A stretch of 64,000 bases of DNA from Corydoras sp. C115 (taxonomy: Eukaryota; Chordata; Actinopteri; Siluriformes; Callichthyidae). The DNA lies in contig JAFMOC010000439.1 in assembly GCA_019802505.1 (NCBI GenBank), positions 62,001-126,000 on the forward strand. Direction: 5' to 3'. The position numbers and the translations under genes were made by a program. This document shows, piece by piece, positions 11,868-24,132 of the stretch (its first letter is position 1; the number at the start of each line of letters is the position of its first letter). Below the pieces are notes generated by a model that saw only the letters and a list, made by a program, of their open reading frames with translations, was not told the DNA's origin and made no database searches.

Positions 11868-12908
11868 TCCCCATGCCCATCCAGGGGAGAACGTCTCGGG
11901 CGCTGGGCAGATACACCCAGGACTGGGCGCCAATCTATCACTTGGCACACACTCTCTAACAGACACACTCTATATGGGGCAATTTGGAGAACTCCATTAA
12001 CCTTGATCCATGCTTTTTGGACTGTGGGAGGAAACCCGGAGAACCAGGAGGAAACCCACGCGGACACGGGGAGAACATGGAAACTCCACCCAGATGGGGA
12101 TCCGAACCGGGAATCTCTAGCGCTGAGAGGAGAACATGCCAAACCACTAAGCCACCGTGCCACCCAAGAAAAAACATTCATTCATTCATTCATTATCTCC
12201 CGCTTTATCCTCTATTAGGGTCGCGGTGGGGTTCCCCATGCCCATCCAGGGGAGAATGTCTCGGGCGCTGGGCAGATAGACCCAGGACAGGACGCCAATC
12301 CATCACTGGGCACACACTCACTCACACAGACACACTCTATATGGGGCAATTTAGAGAACTCAATTGACTTGATCCATGTGTTTTGTACTGTGGGAGGAAA
12401 CCCGGAGAACCAGGAGGAAACCCACGCGGACACGGGGAGAACATGGAAACTCCACCCAGATGGGGATTCGAACCGGGAATCCCTAGCGCTGAGAGGAGAA
12501 CATGCCAAACCACTAAGCCACCGTGCCGCCCAAGAAAAAACATTCATTATCTCCCCCTTTATCCTCTATTAGGGTCGCGGGGGGAGGTTCCCAATGTCCA
12601 TCCAGGGGAGAACGTCTCGGGCGCTGGGCAGATACACCCAGGACAGGGGGGCAATCTATCGCTGGGCACACACTCACTCACTCACACACACACACTCTAT
12701 ATGGGGCAATTTGGAGAACTCAATCGACTTGATCCATGATTTTTGGACTGTGGGAGGAAACCGGAGAACCCGGTTTCGTTGGAGAACCCGGAGGAAACCC
12801 ATGCGGACACGGGGAGGACATGGAAACTCCACCCAGATGGGGATTCGAACCGGGAATCCCTAGCGCTGAGAGGAGAACATGCCAAACCACCAAGCCACCG
12901 TGCCGCCC
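11868..12908 (-). mobile_element. tandem run of three minus-strand SINEs
   Basis: Copies 11868-12164 (tail missing), 12177-12532 and 12541-12908. Joints read GCCCAAGAAAAAACATTC. The third has a short duplication of GGAGAACCCGG. Confidence 0.9.
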
Positions 12909-13272
12909 TTGTTTAGGTACAGTACTTATGAAATAAAACATGTAATAAATAATAAAGCTAATTGGTTTAAACAGATAATTATTATTTATTTATATTTTAT
13001 AAAGTTAATCGCATCGGAAAACAGAGGAGGTTTTTATTGTAACGTTGCGATGCAAACGTTTAACAAACATCACAAACGAGAGCGTCGTTAAAAACAGACT
13101 CACCTGTCAGACAGACGGTCGCTTTAATTAACGCTATTAATTAATAAAGCGATAATTAAGATAAAAGCGCATCGTTCAAAGAACAGCATCGATACAACAT
13201 CACTGAAACAAAGCCGACGCTTCTGAGATTTCAGAATAAAAGCCCTTGATTCCGCGTCCTGCTGTACGATTG
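12909..13272. other. AT-rich unique stretch near TDG 5' end
   Basis: Contains the candidate TDG leader-exon donor at 13102-13103; otherwise no gene seen. Confidence 0.3.
13104..13200 (-). other. candidate 5' leader exon of TDG
   Basis: On the minus strand a CAG/GTGAGT donor lies at 13104/13103, upstream of the first coding exon of TDG. The sequence before it has stops and no usable ATG in the matching phase, so it could only be untranslated. The upper boundary is arbitrary. Inferred from the splice signal alone. Confidence 0.25.
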
Positions 13273-14202
13273 TTCATTCATTCATTCATTCATTCATTAT
13301 CTCCCGCTTTATCCTCTATTAGGGTCGCGGTGGGGTTCCCCATGCCCATCCAGGGGAGAACGTCTCGGGCGTTGGGCAGATAGACCCAGGACAGGGGGGC
13401 AATCCATCGCTGGGCACACACTCAAACACACACACACTCTATATGGGGCAATTTGGAGAACTCAATTGACTTGATCCATGTTTTTTGGACTGTGGGGGGA
13501 ACCCGGAGAACCCGGAGGAAACCCACGCGGACACGGGGAGGACATGGAAACTCCACCCAGATGGGGATTCGAACCTGGAATCCCTAGAGCTGAGAGGAGA
13601 ACATGCCAAACCACTAAGCCACCGTGTCGCCAACCTAAATTCTCTTTTAAGATAATTGTACTTTAACTGGTAACGTTGTATTTATAACTATAACTATATA
13701 TATATATATATATATATAAATTTAATACCTTTAATTCACAAAAAAAAAAAAACACCGAACTTACCCGCTTTGTGTCATATAAATATTTAAAATTAATATT
13801 AGAAACTCTTTGGTTAAGATTTATTTGTCGTCATACTTTAATTATTCATTCATTCATTATCTCCCACTTTATCCTCTATTAGGGTCGCGGGGGGGGGGGG
13901 GGGTTCCCCATTCCCATCCAGGGGAGAACGTCTCGGGCGCTGGGCAGATAGACCCAGGACAGGGGGCCAATCCATCGCTGGGCACACACTCACTCACACA
14001 GACACACTCTATATGGGTCAAATTTGGAGAACTCGATTGACTCGATCCATGTTTTTTGGACTGTGGGAGGAAACCGGAGAACCCGGAGGAAACCCATGCG
14101 GACACGGGGAGGACATGGAAACTCCACCCAGATGGGGATTCGAACCGGGAATCCCTAGCTCTGAGAGGAGAACATGCCAAACCACTAAGCCACCGTGCCG
14201 CC
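13273..14202 (-). mobile_element. two separated minus-strand SINEs
   Basis: Copies 13273-13632 and 13848-14202, with a (TA)n run at 13690-13718 between them. Confidence 0.9.
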
Positions 14203-14744
14203 CATACTTTATACTTTAAAATAATTACATATTTTGTCCGACACATGCAAACAGAGATGAATATTTAATACAATGAAAATCTGCATTATATACGTTATAT
14301 ATATTAAACGTTATATATATATATATATATGTTATATGGCTTTTATTTTGATACAGCAGGCTTGTGTACGGGTTGGATGGCAAGCAACTCTGCTTTCTCG
14401 ATAAACCAACGCGATTATAACGTTTAACTTTAAATTAAATTAAATTAAAATTAAATTAAAAATAAATTAAATACAGATCGAGTTCTAAAGGTTCGTACAT
14501 TTCCATCTGCCTTTTCATTTACAGCCAGGTTTTTAAAACTACAATTCAACGACGTCATAATGGTTTATGAGTCACTAGTTAGGTAAGGTTAGTTAATATC
14601 ACTGTTAGTTAGTTAGTTGGTTAGTGTATTTGTTTGCAGGCGAAAGAAGGAGTTAGTTTAAGCTTTTATATTTAATTCCTTCGCCTCAGTTTGTCTACGA
14701 GGACTTTTAAACGAGGAGCGTTCACTGGACTGAGATTAGAGGTC
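14203..14744. other. AT-rich intergenic stretch
   Basis: No ORF of interest. Holds (TA)n near 14310-14330, an AAATTAAATTAAA run near 14430-14470, GACGTCATAATGG at about 14550 and TTAGTTAG repeats. Possibly shared upstream region of TDG and UQCC6. Confidence 0.3.
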
Positions 14745-16147
14745 ACGGGGGGGGGGAGGGGGTTCCCCATGCCCATCCAGGGGAGAACGTCTCGGGCGCT
14801 GGGCAGATACACCCAGGACAGGGCGCCAATCCATCGCTGGGCACACACTCACTCACACAGACACACTCTATATGGGGCAATTTTGAGAATTCAATCGACT
14901 TGATCCATGTTTTTGGACTGTGGGAGGAAAGCGGAGAACCCGGAGGAAACCCACGCAGACACGGGGAGGACATGGAAACTCCACCCAGATGGGGATTCGA
15001 ACCGGGAACCCCTAGCGCTGAGAGGAGAACATGCTAAACCACCATGCCTCCCCTTAAAAACATATCAAATAAAACTATAAACTGTTTTTCATTCATTCAT
15101 CCATTATCTTCCGCTTTATCCTCTATTAGGGTCGCGGGGGGGGGGGGGGTTCCCCATGCCCATCCAGGGGAGAACGTTTTGGGCGCTGGGCAGATACACC
15201 CAGGACAGGGGGGCAATCTATCACTTGGCACTCACTCACACAGACACACTCTATATGGGGCAATTTGGAGAACTCAACTGACCTTGATCCATGTTTTTGG
15301 ACTGTGGGAGGAAACCTGAGAACCCGGAGGAAACCCACGTGGACACGAGGAGAACGTGGAAACTCCACCCAGATGGGGATTCGAACCGGGAATCCCTAGT
15401 GCTGAGAGGAGAACATGCTAAACCACTAAACCACCATGCCGCCCCTTAAAAACATCCATCCATTATCTTCTGCTTTATCCTCTATTAGGGTCGTGGTGGG
15501 GTTCCCCATGCCCATCCAGGGGAGAACGTTTCGGGCGCTGAGCAGATAGACCCAGGACAGGACGCCAATCCATCGCTGGGCACACACTCACTCACACAGA
15601 CACACTCTATATGGGGCAATTTGGAGAACTCAACTGACCTTAATCCATGTTTTTGGACTGTGTGAGGAAACCGGAGAACCCGGAGGAAACCCACGCCGAC
15701 ACGGGGAGAACATGGAAACTCCACCCAGATGGGGATTCGAACCGGGAATCCCCAGTGCTGAGAGGAGAACATGCTAAACCACTAAACCACCATGCCGCCC
15801 CTTAAAAACATCCATCCATTATCTCCCGCTTTATCCTCTATTAGGTTCGCGGTGGGGTTCCGGATACCCATCCAGGGGAGAACATTTCGGGCGCTGGGCA
15901 GATAGACCCAGGACAGGGCGTCAATCTATCGCTGGGCACACACTCACTCACACACACACTCTATATGGGGCAATTTGGAGAACTCAATTGACTTGATACA
16001 TGTTTTTTGGACTGTGGGAGGAAACCGGAGAACCCGGAGGAAACCCACGCGGACACGGGGAGAACATGGAAACTCCACCCAGATGGGGATTCGAACCGGG
16101 AATCCCCAGCGCTGAGAGGAGAACATGCCAAACCACTAAGCCACCGT
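14745..16147 (-). mobile_element. tandem run of four minus-strand SINEs
   Basis: Copies 14745-15053 (tail missing), 15090-15444, 15452-15801 and 15807-16147. Joints read GCCGCCCCTTAAAAACAT, so three flanks repeat the same short sequence. Confidence 0.92.
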
Positions 16148-16255
16148 TTTAAAGAACAATAATAAGGCAAACAGAGTAGGTGTGAAGGTTTGTGTGCAGT
16201 TGAGTTTTATTAACTCTAACTCTGTTTCAGGTTCGGGTTCGAGTCTCTGAGATCA

Positions 16256-16262
<7 letters not shown>

Positions 16263-16295
<33 letters not shown>
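16263..16295. repeat. (CT)n run before uqcc6 start
   Basis: About 15 CT units within the presumed 5' UTR, ending 15 bp before the start codon. Confidence 0.9.
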
Positions 16296-16300
<5 letters not shown>

Positions 16301-16309
16301 GTGAGCAGC

Positions 16310-16652
16310 ATGCCCGCCGGCGTGCCGTGGCCCCGATACCTGAGAATGCTGGCTGCCAGCATGTTGTCCATGTTCGCCGGCGCTCAGCTCGTCCATCGGT
16401 ATTACAGGCCGGACCTGGTAGGTTCTCTGGAACACGCTGCGAGGTGGAACATCTCTCTGAATGAACTCATCGGGTTCTCTTCTTTGGAACACGCTGTGAG
16501 GTGGACGGGAACGCTCACGCTCATCTCTCTGAATGAACTCAACGGGTTCTCTTCTCTTGCAGACCATCCCTGAAATTCCACCGAAGCCCGGGGAGCTGAG
16601 GACCGAACTCCTGGGATTAAAAAGCCAGCGGGTGACCTCACAGGAGCACTGA
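16310..16652 (+). CDS. uqcc6: ubiquinol-cytochrome c reductase complex assembly factor 6 (BRAWNIN)
   Basis: Mitochondrial inner-membrane micropeptide needed for respiratory complex III assembly (family knowledge). Coding exons 16310-16417 and 16563-16652 join in phase 0 to give 65 aa (human about 71). The start MPAGVP, a hydrophobic segment at about residues 10-26, then HRYYRPDL, the splice junction, TIPEIPPKPGEL and TELLGLK all match the vertebrate family. A likely acceptor of the 5' UTR exon is the AG at 16229-16230. A CT run directly precedes the start codon region. The 145-bp intron contains two diverged copies of a roughly 60-bp segment. AATAAA lies about 100 bp after the stop. The gene sits between TDG and NT5DC3, as in the human order but without HSP90B1. 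Confidence 0.95.
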
Positions 16653-16749
16653 CCCCATCGGTTTTCGGTTGGGGCGTGAATATGGATTTAATGTTGTAAA
16701 TATGTTACACGTGTCTGCAAAGGTATTTGGTCGGTTGTGTAAATTATTA

Positions 16750-16755
16750 AATAAA
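16750..16755 (+). terminator. polyadenylation signal of uqcc6
   Basis: AATAAA 98 bp after the stop codon, followed by a TG-rich stretch. Confidence 0.6.
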
Positions 16756-16829
16756 AGGATTATTGATATAACTTCACCTGTGTGTGTGTGTGTGTGAGAG
16801 AGAAACAGACTTTATGATTTGGAGTACAT

Positions 16830-17192
16830 TTGGCAGATGCTTGTATTAAAAGCGACTTACAACTTGATATTTTTTGGGGTCAGAGTACAGGGTCAGTCAT
16901 TTTTTGGGGTCAGAGTACAGGGTCAGTTATTTTTTGGGGTCAGAGTACAGGGTCAGTTATTTTTTGGGGTCAGAGTACAGGGTCAGTTATTTTTTGGGGT
17001 CAGAGTACAGGGTCAGTCATTTTTTGGGGTCAGAGTACAGGGTCAGTTATTTTTTGGGGTATGAGTACAGGGTCAGTCATGGTCCCCCTCCCTCCCTCCT
17101 TTCTACCCCAGAGCAATGATGGTTAAAGGCCCACATTGGCTAAGTTTTCACCCCCTTAAAATGTACAAATGTAAATATCTTACAAAGTGCTA
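16830..17192 (-). repeat. second-family SINE derivative with expanded 30-bp minisatellite
   Basis: Seven tandem copies of a 30-bp unit built on TTTTTTGGGGTCAGAGTACA (16868-17080). Flanks match 3420-3568, where the unit is present once. Confidence 0.93.
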
Positions 17193-17194
17193 TA

Positions 17195-17412
17195 TACATT
17201 CACATTCACATTCACATTTGGTCATTTAGCAGACGCTTTTATGCAAAGCGACTTACAAGGTGACGCACAGGGTTAATTTTAACATCCCTGGAGCAATGAG
17301 GGTTAAGGGTCTTGCTCAAGGACCCACACTGGTAACTTCAGTGGACCTGGGATTTGAACCCACAACCTTCAGATTGATAGTCCAACACCCTAACCACTGA
17401 GCTAACGCGCTA
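17195..17412 (-). mobile_element. second-family tRNA-derived SINE
   Basis: Minus-strand box A TAGCTCAGTGGTTAGGG and box B GGTTCAAATCC; tail AAGCGTCTGCTAAATGACC. Inserted at GTGCTATATA, present on both sides as GTGCTATATA/GCGCTATATA. Confidence 0.8.
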
Positions 17413-17423
17413 TATATATATAT

Positions 17424-18172
17424 AGGCGGGGGTGGCTTAGTGGTTTAGCACGTTCTCCTCTCAGCACTAGGGATTCCCGGTTCGAATCCCCATCTGGGTG
17501 GAGTTTCCATGTCCTCCCCGTGTCCGCGTGGGTTTCCTCCGGGTTCTCCGGTTTCCTCCCACAGTCCAAAAACATGGATCAAGGTCAACTGAATTCTCAA
17601 AATTTCCCCATATAGAGTGTGTCTGGGGCGGCACGGTGGCTTAGTGGTTTAGCACGTTCTCCTCTCAGCACTAGGGATTCCCGGTTCGAATCCCCATCTG
17701 GGTGGAGTTTCCATGTTCTCCCCGTGTCCGCGTGGGTTTCCTCCGGGTTCTCCGGTTTCCTCCCACAGTCCAAAAACATGGATCAAGTTCTCTAAAGATC
17801 GAGTTCTCTAAATTGCCCCATATAAAGTGTGTCTGTGTGAGTGAGTGTGTACCCAGCGATGAATTGGCACCCTGTCCTGGGTGTATCTGCCCCTGGATGG
17901 GCATGGGGAACACCCCCTCCCCGTGACCCTAATAGAGGATAAAGTGGGAGATAATGAATGAATGAATTAATATATAGGTGGCTTAGTGGTTTGCTAGGGA
18001 TTCCCGGTTTGAATCCCCATCTGGGTGGACTTTCCATGTTCTCCCCGTGTCTGCGTGGGTTTCCTCCGGGTTCTCCGGTTTCCACCCACAGTCCAAAAAC
18101 ATGGATCAAGTCAATTGAATTCTCAAAAATTGCCCCATATAGAGTGTGTGTGTGTGAGTGAGTGTGTACCCA
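17424..18172 (+). mobile_element. three plus-strand SINE copies
   Basis: 17424-17623 (3'-truncated), 17625-17968 and 17974-18172 (3'-truncated, head deletion). Confidence 0.88.
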
Positions 18173-18177
18173 GTGTG

Positions 18178-18897
18178 TTTTACCTCGCTGTAAAAAGGAC
18201 CTGGCAACCCGCGCTGTGAATAAGGCCCTGGCAACCCGCGCTGTAAGTCAGGACCTGGCAACCCGCTCTGCAAATAAATACCTGGTAAACCGCGCTGTAT
18301 ATAAGGACCTGGCAACCCGCGCTGTAAATAAGGACCTGCAAACCTCGCTCTAAATAAAGACCTGGTAACCCGCACTGTAAATAAAAACCTGGCAACCCGA
18401 GCTGTAAAAAAAAATACCTGGTAACCCTCGCTGTAAATAAGGACCTGGCAACCCGCACTGTGAACAATGCCCTGGCAACCCGCACTGTAAATAGAGACCT
18501 GGCAACCCGCACTGTAAATAGAGACCTGGTAAACCGCGCTGTAACTCAGCACCTGGCAATCCGCGCTGTAAATCAGGACCTGGCAACCCGCTCTGTAAAT
18601 AAATACCTGGTAAACCGCGCTGTAAATCAGGACCTGGCAACCCGCTCTGTAAATAAATCCCGGTAAACCGCACTGTAAATCAGGACCTGGCAACCCGCTC
18701 TGTAATTAAATACCGGTATACCGCGCTGTAAATCAGGACCTGGCAACCCGCGCTGTGACTAAGGCCCTGGCAACACGCGCTGTAAATAAGGACCTGGAAA
18801 CCCTCCCTGTAACTCAGGACCTGGCAACCCGCGCTGTGAACAAGGCCCTGGCAACCCGCGCAGTAACTCAGCACCTGGCAACCCGCGCTGTCAGGTC
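18178..18897. repeat. 27-bp minisatellite upstream of nt5dc3
   Basis: About 26 units based on GACCTGGCAACCCGCGCTGT plus AAATAAG-type ends. As 27 is divisible by 3 it stays open in several frames, which explains long apparent ORFs on both strands. It ends 24 bp before the nt5dc3 start codon. Confidence 0.95.
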
Positions 18898-18921
18898 CAG
18901 TCTCGTCGGTGCGGCTCCACC

Positions 18922-21900
18922 ATGCCGACCTTGTCTTTTCGCCTGTCCCGGTTCCTTGTCGGGGGTTCCCTCTTAAGCCCGCGGGCTCTGTGTTCGGCTC
19001 GTCGGTCCGCGGGGCCGCACACATGGCGCCTGCCGGCGGGACACAGCGGCTCTGCGGGCGGCATGAGCACCGCGAGCAGCGCCACCGCCTGGCTGAGGTC
19101 GGTGTACCAGCAGACGAAGCGGCAGACTGAAGGTAGAACCGAATCAAAGAACCGAATACAATTATAACCAACAGAATATCAACATCAAAGCGGAGGAGAC
19201 CCAGATCCAAGTCTGTTTTTATAATGTATTAATGACGTGACGTTTTCTGTCCTTTAATTTCACTTTCTTAGCGCCACCTTGTTTCTACAATCATTATTCT
19301 CATCTCTGTTTACTGACAAGTCCATCTGTTTCTCTACATACTGAATCCATCCATAATCTTCCGCTTTAAACTCTATTAGGGTCGCGGTGGGGTTCCCCAT
19401 GCCCATCCAGGGTAGAACGTTTCGGGCGCTGGGCAGATACACCCAGGACAGGGGGCAATCTATCACTGGACACTCTCTCACACAGACACACTCTATATGG
19501 GGCAATTTGGAGAACTCTATTGACTTGATCCATGTTTTTGGACTGTGGGAGGAAACCGGAGAACCCGGAGGAAACCCACGCGGACACGGGGAGGACATGG
19601 AAACTCCACCCAGATGGGGATTCGACCCGGGAATCCCTAGCACTGAGAGGAGAACATGCCAAACCACTAAGCCACCGTGCTGTCCTCCATAATGTATAAA
19701 CATTCATTATTCATTCATTATCTTCCGCTTTATCCTCTATTAGGGTCGCGGTGGGGTTCCCCATGCCCATCCAGGGGAGAACGTCTCGGGCGCTGGGCAG
19801 ATACACCCAGGACAGGGGGGCAATCTATCGCTGGACACACACTCACTCACACATACACACACTCTATATGGGGCAATTTGGAGAACTCTATTGACTTGAT
19901 CCATGTTTTTGGACTGTGGGAGGAAACCGGAGAACCCGGAGGAAACCCACGCGGACACGGGGAGGACATGGAAACTCCACCCAGATGGGGATTCGAACCG
20001 GGAATACCTAGCGCTGAGAGGCGAACCGTAGTCGACTATGAACCTCATAGTCGAATGTACCATTTTGACCACATGGGGGCGCCCATGGCTGCTGCTAAGC
20101 ATTAGTTTTTACATGAAATGGCTTTGTTTTCGTTATATATATATATAGCCTTTTGTCAAATAAAATCATCCTAATTTCTAGAAAAAAAAGAAAAACAAAC
20201 AAAAAAAGTTTTAGAAAAACAAGTAAAATATAAAAAAATATATTTTTTAAAAACCACGCTTATAGCGCCATCTTGTGGTGAAATTTTAACTGATTCGACT
20301 ATCAGTCGACTATAGGGAAAATCTGACGAATCAGATTCGACTACGAAGATCTGTAGATGAATACAGCCCTAGACTGTAGTATGGAACCCGACGGTGCTGT
20401 ATGTCTTCTGTCTCAGATTTAATTCCAACGATCTCGAACAAGTCGGTGAATCCGGACACCATTTTTGCCAACAACGAGATGAGCCTGCAGGACATCGAGA
20501 TCTACGGCTTCGACTACGACTACACGCTGGCCTTCTACTCCAGCCACCTCCACACTCTGATCTTCAGCATCGCCCGAGACATTCTCATCCAGCAGCACCG
20601 GGTGAGCGCACCGGGCCCGAGAGCGGCCGTCTGCACGCTCAGCACGTTCTAGAGCAGGGGTGCGCAATACGTCGAAGGGGGTGTCAGGTCGATCGCGATG
20701 GAGGGTCGAAAAAAAAAAAAAAAAAAAAAAAAAAAGCGTTTATATCACGTATCAGCACTTTTTAAAAAAATTTTTAAAGCACAGTATCTGAAGCACTTAC
20801 ACACACACACACACACACACAATGTGATTCATTCTAAATCGCGATCTCTGCAAGCGAGTGATCAGTCTGCCCCCCCCCCCTCCCTCGCTGTTCCCAAAAC
20901 CGGCACGTTGGCCCCGCCTCCGAGCCTCAATCTCAAACTCAAAATGCATTTGCTTGTATTAATGTTCATGTTCTGTTTGGGGGGGGGGGGCGGCACGCTG
21001 GCTTAGTATGTTCTCCTCTCAGCGTTAGGGATTCCCGGTTCGAATCCCCATCTGCGTGGAGTTTTCCCAGTGTCCGCGTGGGTTTCCTCCGGGTTCTCCG
21101 GTTTCCTCCCACAGTCCAAAAACATGGATCAGGTCAATTGAGTTCTCCAAATTGCCCCATATAGAGTGTGTCTGTGTGAGTGAGTGTGTGCCCAGCGATG
21201 GATTGGCGTCCTGTCCTGGGTGTATCTGCCCAGCGCCCGAGACGTTCTCCCCTGGATGGGCATGGGGAACCCCCCCCCCCTCGACCCTAGTAGAGGATAA
21301 AGCGGAAGATAATGAATGAATGAATGAATGTTTTTTTCTTGGGCGGCGTGATGGCTTAGTGGTTTAGCATGTTCTCCTCTCAGCACTAGGGATTCCCAGT
21401 TCGAATCCCCATCTGCATGGAGTTTCCATGTTCTCCCCGTGTCCGCGTGGGTTTCCTCCGGGTTCTCCGGTTTCCTCCCACAGTCCAAAAACATGGATCA
21501 AGCTCAATTGAATTCTCCAAATTGCCCCATATAGAGTGTGTGTGTCTGTGTTAGTGAGTGTGTGCCCAGTGATAGATTGGCGCCCTGTCCTGGGACCCTA
21601 ATAGAGGATAAAGCAGAAGATAATGGATGGATGGATGTTGTGTTTGGTGAAATGCAGGTTACAGTGATTGTTGTACATTTGTATTTATTTTGTGTGTTTA
21701 ACTAAAATCAAGTCTTCGTGCTTTTTGCTGGAAATTCTAACAGACTGGACGATACTAACATGATGTGTGTAAACAGGTTTCAATATAAAAGCCTAAAAAA
21801 AATAGAGATCGACCCCGGTGGTAGATGTCCAATGGGTCCAATGGAAAAGTAGGTCTCGGGCCAGAAAAGTGTGGGCACCCCTGTTCTACACCTTCTCCTA

Positions 21901-24080
21901 TTTATTTCGTTCAGTATCCTGAAGGCCTGAAGGACTATAACTACATCCCCGATTTCGTGGTGCGGGGGCTGCACTACGACGTTCAGAAGGTGGGTGGCTC
22001 GCCGTGTAATCTGTAATCGTCGGCCGAGGGCCTTCGCTCACGCGCCGTCTCCCGTGTTTAGGCGTTACTGATGAAGATCGATGCCTTTCATTACATCCAG
22101 CTGGGAACGGTTTACAGGTACGTGGCCTAATTGGTGGGGTCTGCTGGTGTGCAGATCATTCTTTAGATTATATATAAATCTGTGTGTGTGTGTGTGTGTG
22201 TGTGTGTAGGGGTCTTCATCCCGTACCTGACAAGGAGGTCATTGCGATGTATGAAGGAAGCCACGTGCCTCTGGAGATCATGAGTGACTTTTATGGCAAG
22301 GTTGGTGACGTCTGATGGCGGGCGAGAGGGCCGGGCTTACAGGCTCCATCCATCATCTTCCGCTTTATCCTCTATTAGGGTCGCGGTGGGGTTCCCCATG
22401 CCCATCCAGGGGAGAACGTTTCAGGCGCTGGGCAGATAGACCCAGGACAGGTCGCCAATCTATCGCTGGGCACACACTCAGTCACACAGACACACTCCAT
22501 ATGGGGCAATTTGCAGAACTCCATTGACCTTGATCCATGTTTTTGGACTGTGGGAGGAAACCGGAGAACCCGGAGGAAACCCACGCGGACACGGGGAGGA
22601 CATGGAAACTCCACCCAGATGGGGATTCGAACCGGGAATCCCTAGTGCTGAGAGGAGAACATGCTAAAGCACTAAGACACCGTGCCGCCCCCCCTTACAG
22701 GCTCCATTTTAGTTCAATTTAAAGGAGAAGGGTTAAAGGGTGCCCAGCGATGGGTTGGCGTCCTGTCCTGGGTGTATCTGCCCAGCGCCCAAAATGTGCC
22801 CTGGATGGGCATGGGGTACCCCCCGCGACCCTAATATAAGATACAGCAGAAGATAATGGATGGGTTAAAGGGGATCTTCTTTGCCTCCAGTGTTTACACA
22901 CATCAGAATTATTCATTCATTCATTATCTCTATTAGGGTTGCAGGGGGGGGGGGGGTTCCCCATGCCCATCCAGGGGAGAACGTTTCGGGCGCCTGGCAG
23001 ATACACCCAGGACAGGACGCCAACCCATCGCTGGGCACACACTCACTCACACAGACACACTCTATATGGGGCAATTTGGAGAACTCAATTGACTTGATCC
23101 ATGTTTTTGGACTGTGGGAGGAAACCGGAGAACCCGGAGGAAACTCCACCCAGATGGGGATTCGAACCGGGAATCCCTAGCGCTGAGAGGAGAACGTGCC
23201 AAACCACTAAGCCACCGTGCCGCCCCCACCACATCAGAATTAGTCCAACATATTTAACCCACTCGGCGCCCGGGGAGCAATTGGGTCAGCCAGTAATGGT
23301 TGGGACTTCCGAACCACGGAACTTCGCAAGGCTGGTCCCTTAACCACAAGCCTGCGACTGCCCCGGTTTGGGGATGGGGTGCGTACGGTGCACCCATCAC
23401 CCACACGGGGGCCTCGTCCCTCACTGCACGCTTAACGAAGTCGGCTTGAATACACTCTGAGTGTCCGCTTTGTCCCTTTCCGAAAACCTTACGTCCTTCT
23501 AGGGGTGAGCTGCAATATTCGCTGATTCGACGATTCGATTCGGAGAACCATAGTCGACTATGAACCTCATAGTCGAGTGTACCATTTTGACCACATGGGG
23601 GCGCCCATGGCTGCTGTTAAGCATTAGTTTTTACATGAAATGTCTTTGTTTTCGTTATATATATAGCCTTTTGTCAAATAAAATCATCCTAATTTTTAGG
23701 TTTTTCCTTTGAAGTGGAAAAAACGTCCAGAACGGGGATCCCATTTACGGTGCTCTAGAAAAACAAGTACAATATAAAAAAAAAAATCTTTTTTAAAAAC
23801 CACGCTTACAGCGCCATCTTGTGGTGAAATTTTAACTGATTCGACTATCAGTCGACTATAGGGAAAATCTGACGAATCAGATTCGACTATGAAAATCCTT
23901 AGTTGAAGACACCCCTACGTCCTTCACCTTTCCTAGAGCTCTCACGGACACACTATGAAACAGTTCATGGACATCTTCTCGCTGCCCGAGATGACTCTGC
24001 TGTCCTGCGTCAACGACTACTTCATGAAGCACAACATCGACTACGAGCCCGTCCACCTCTACAAAGATGTCAAGGTCAGA

Positions 24081-24132
<52 letters not shown>

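Noticed and set aside
16868..17080. Regular 30-bp repeats that might suggest a CRISPR array
   Set aside because: Units are contiguous without unique spacers, and the context is a vertebrate genome.
18106..18693. 195-codon minus-strand ORF with repeated CQVLIYSAG
   Set aside because: Shadow of the 27-bp minisatellite, whose period keeps frames open.
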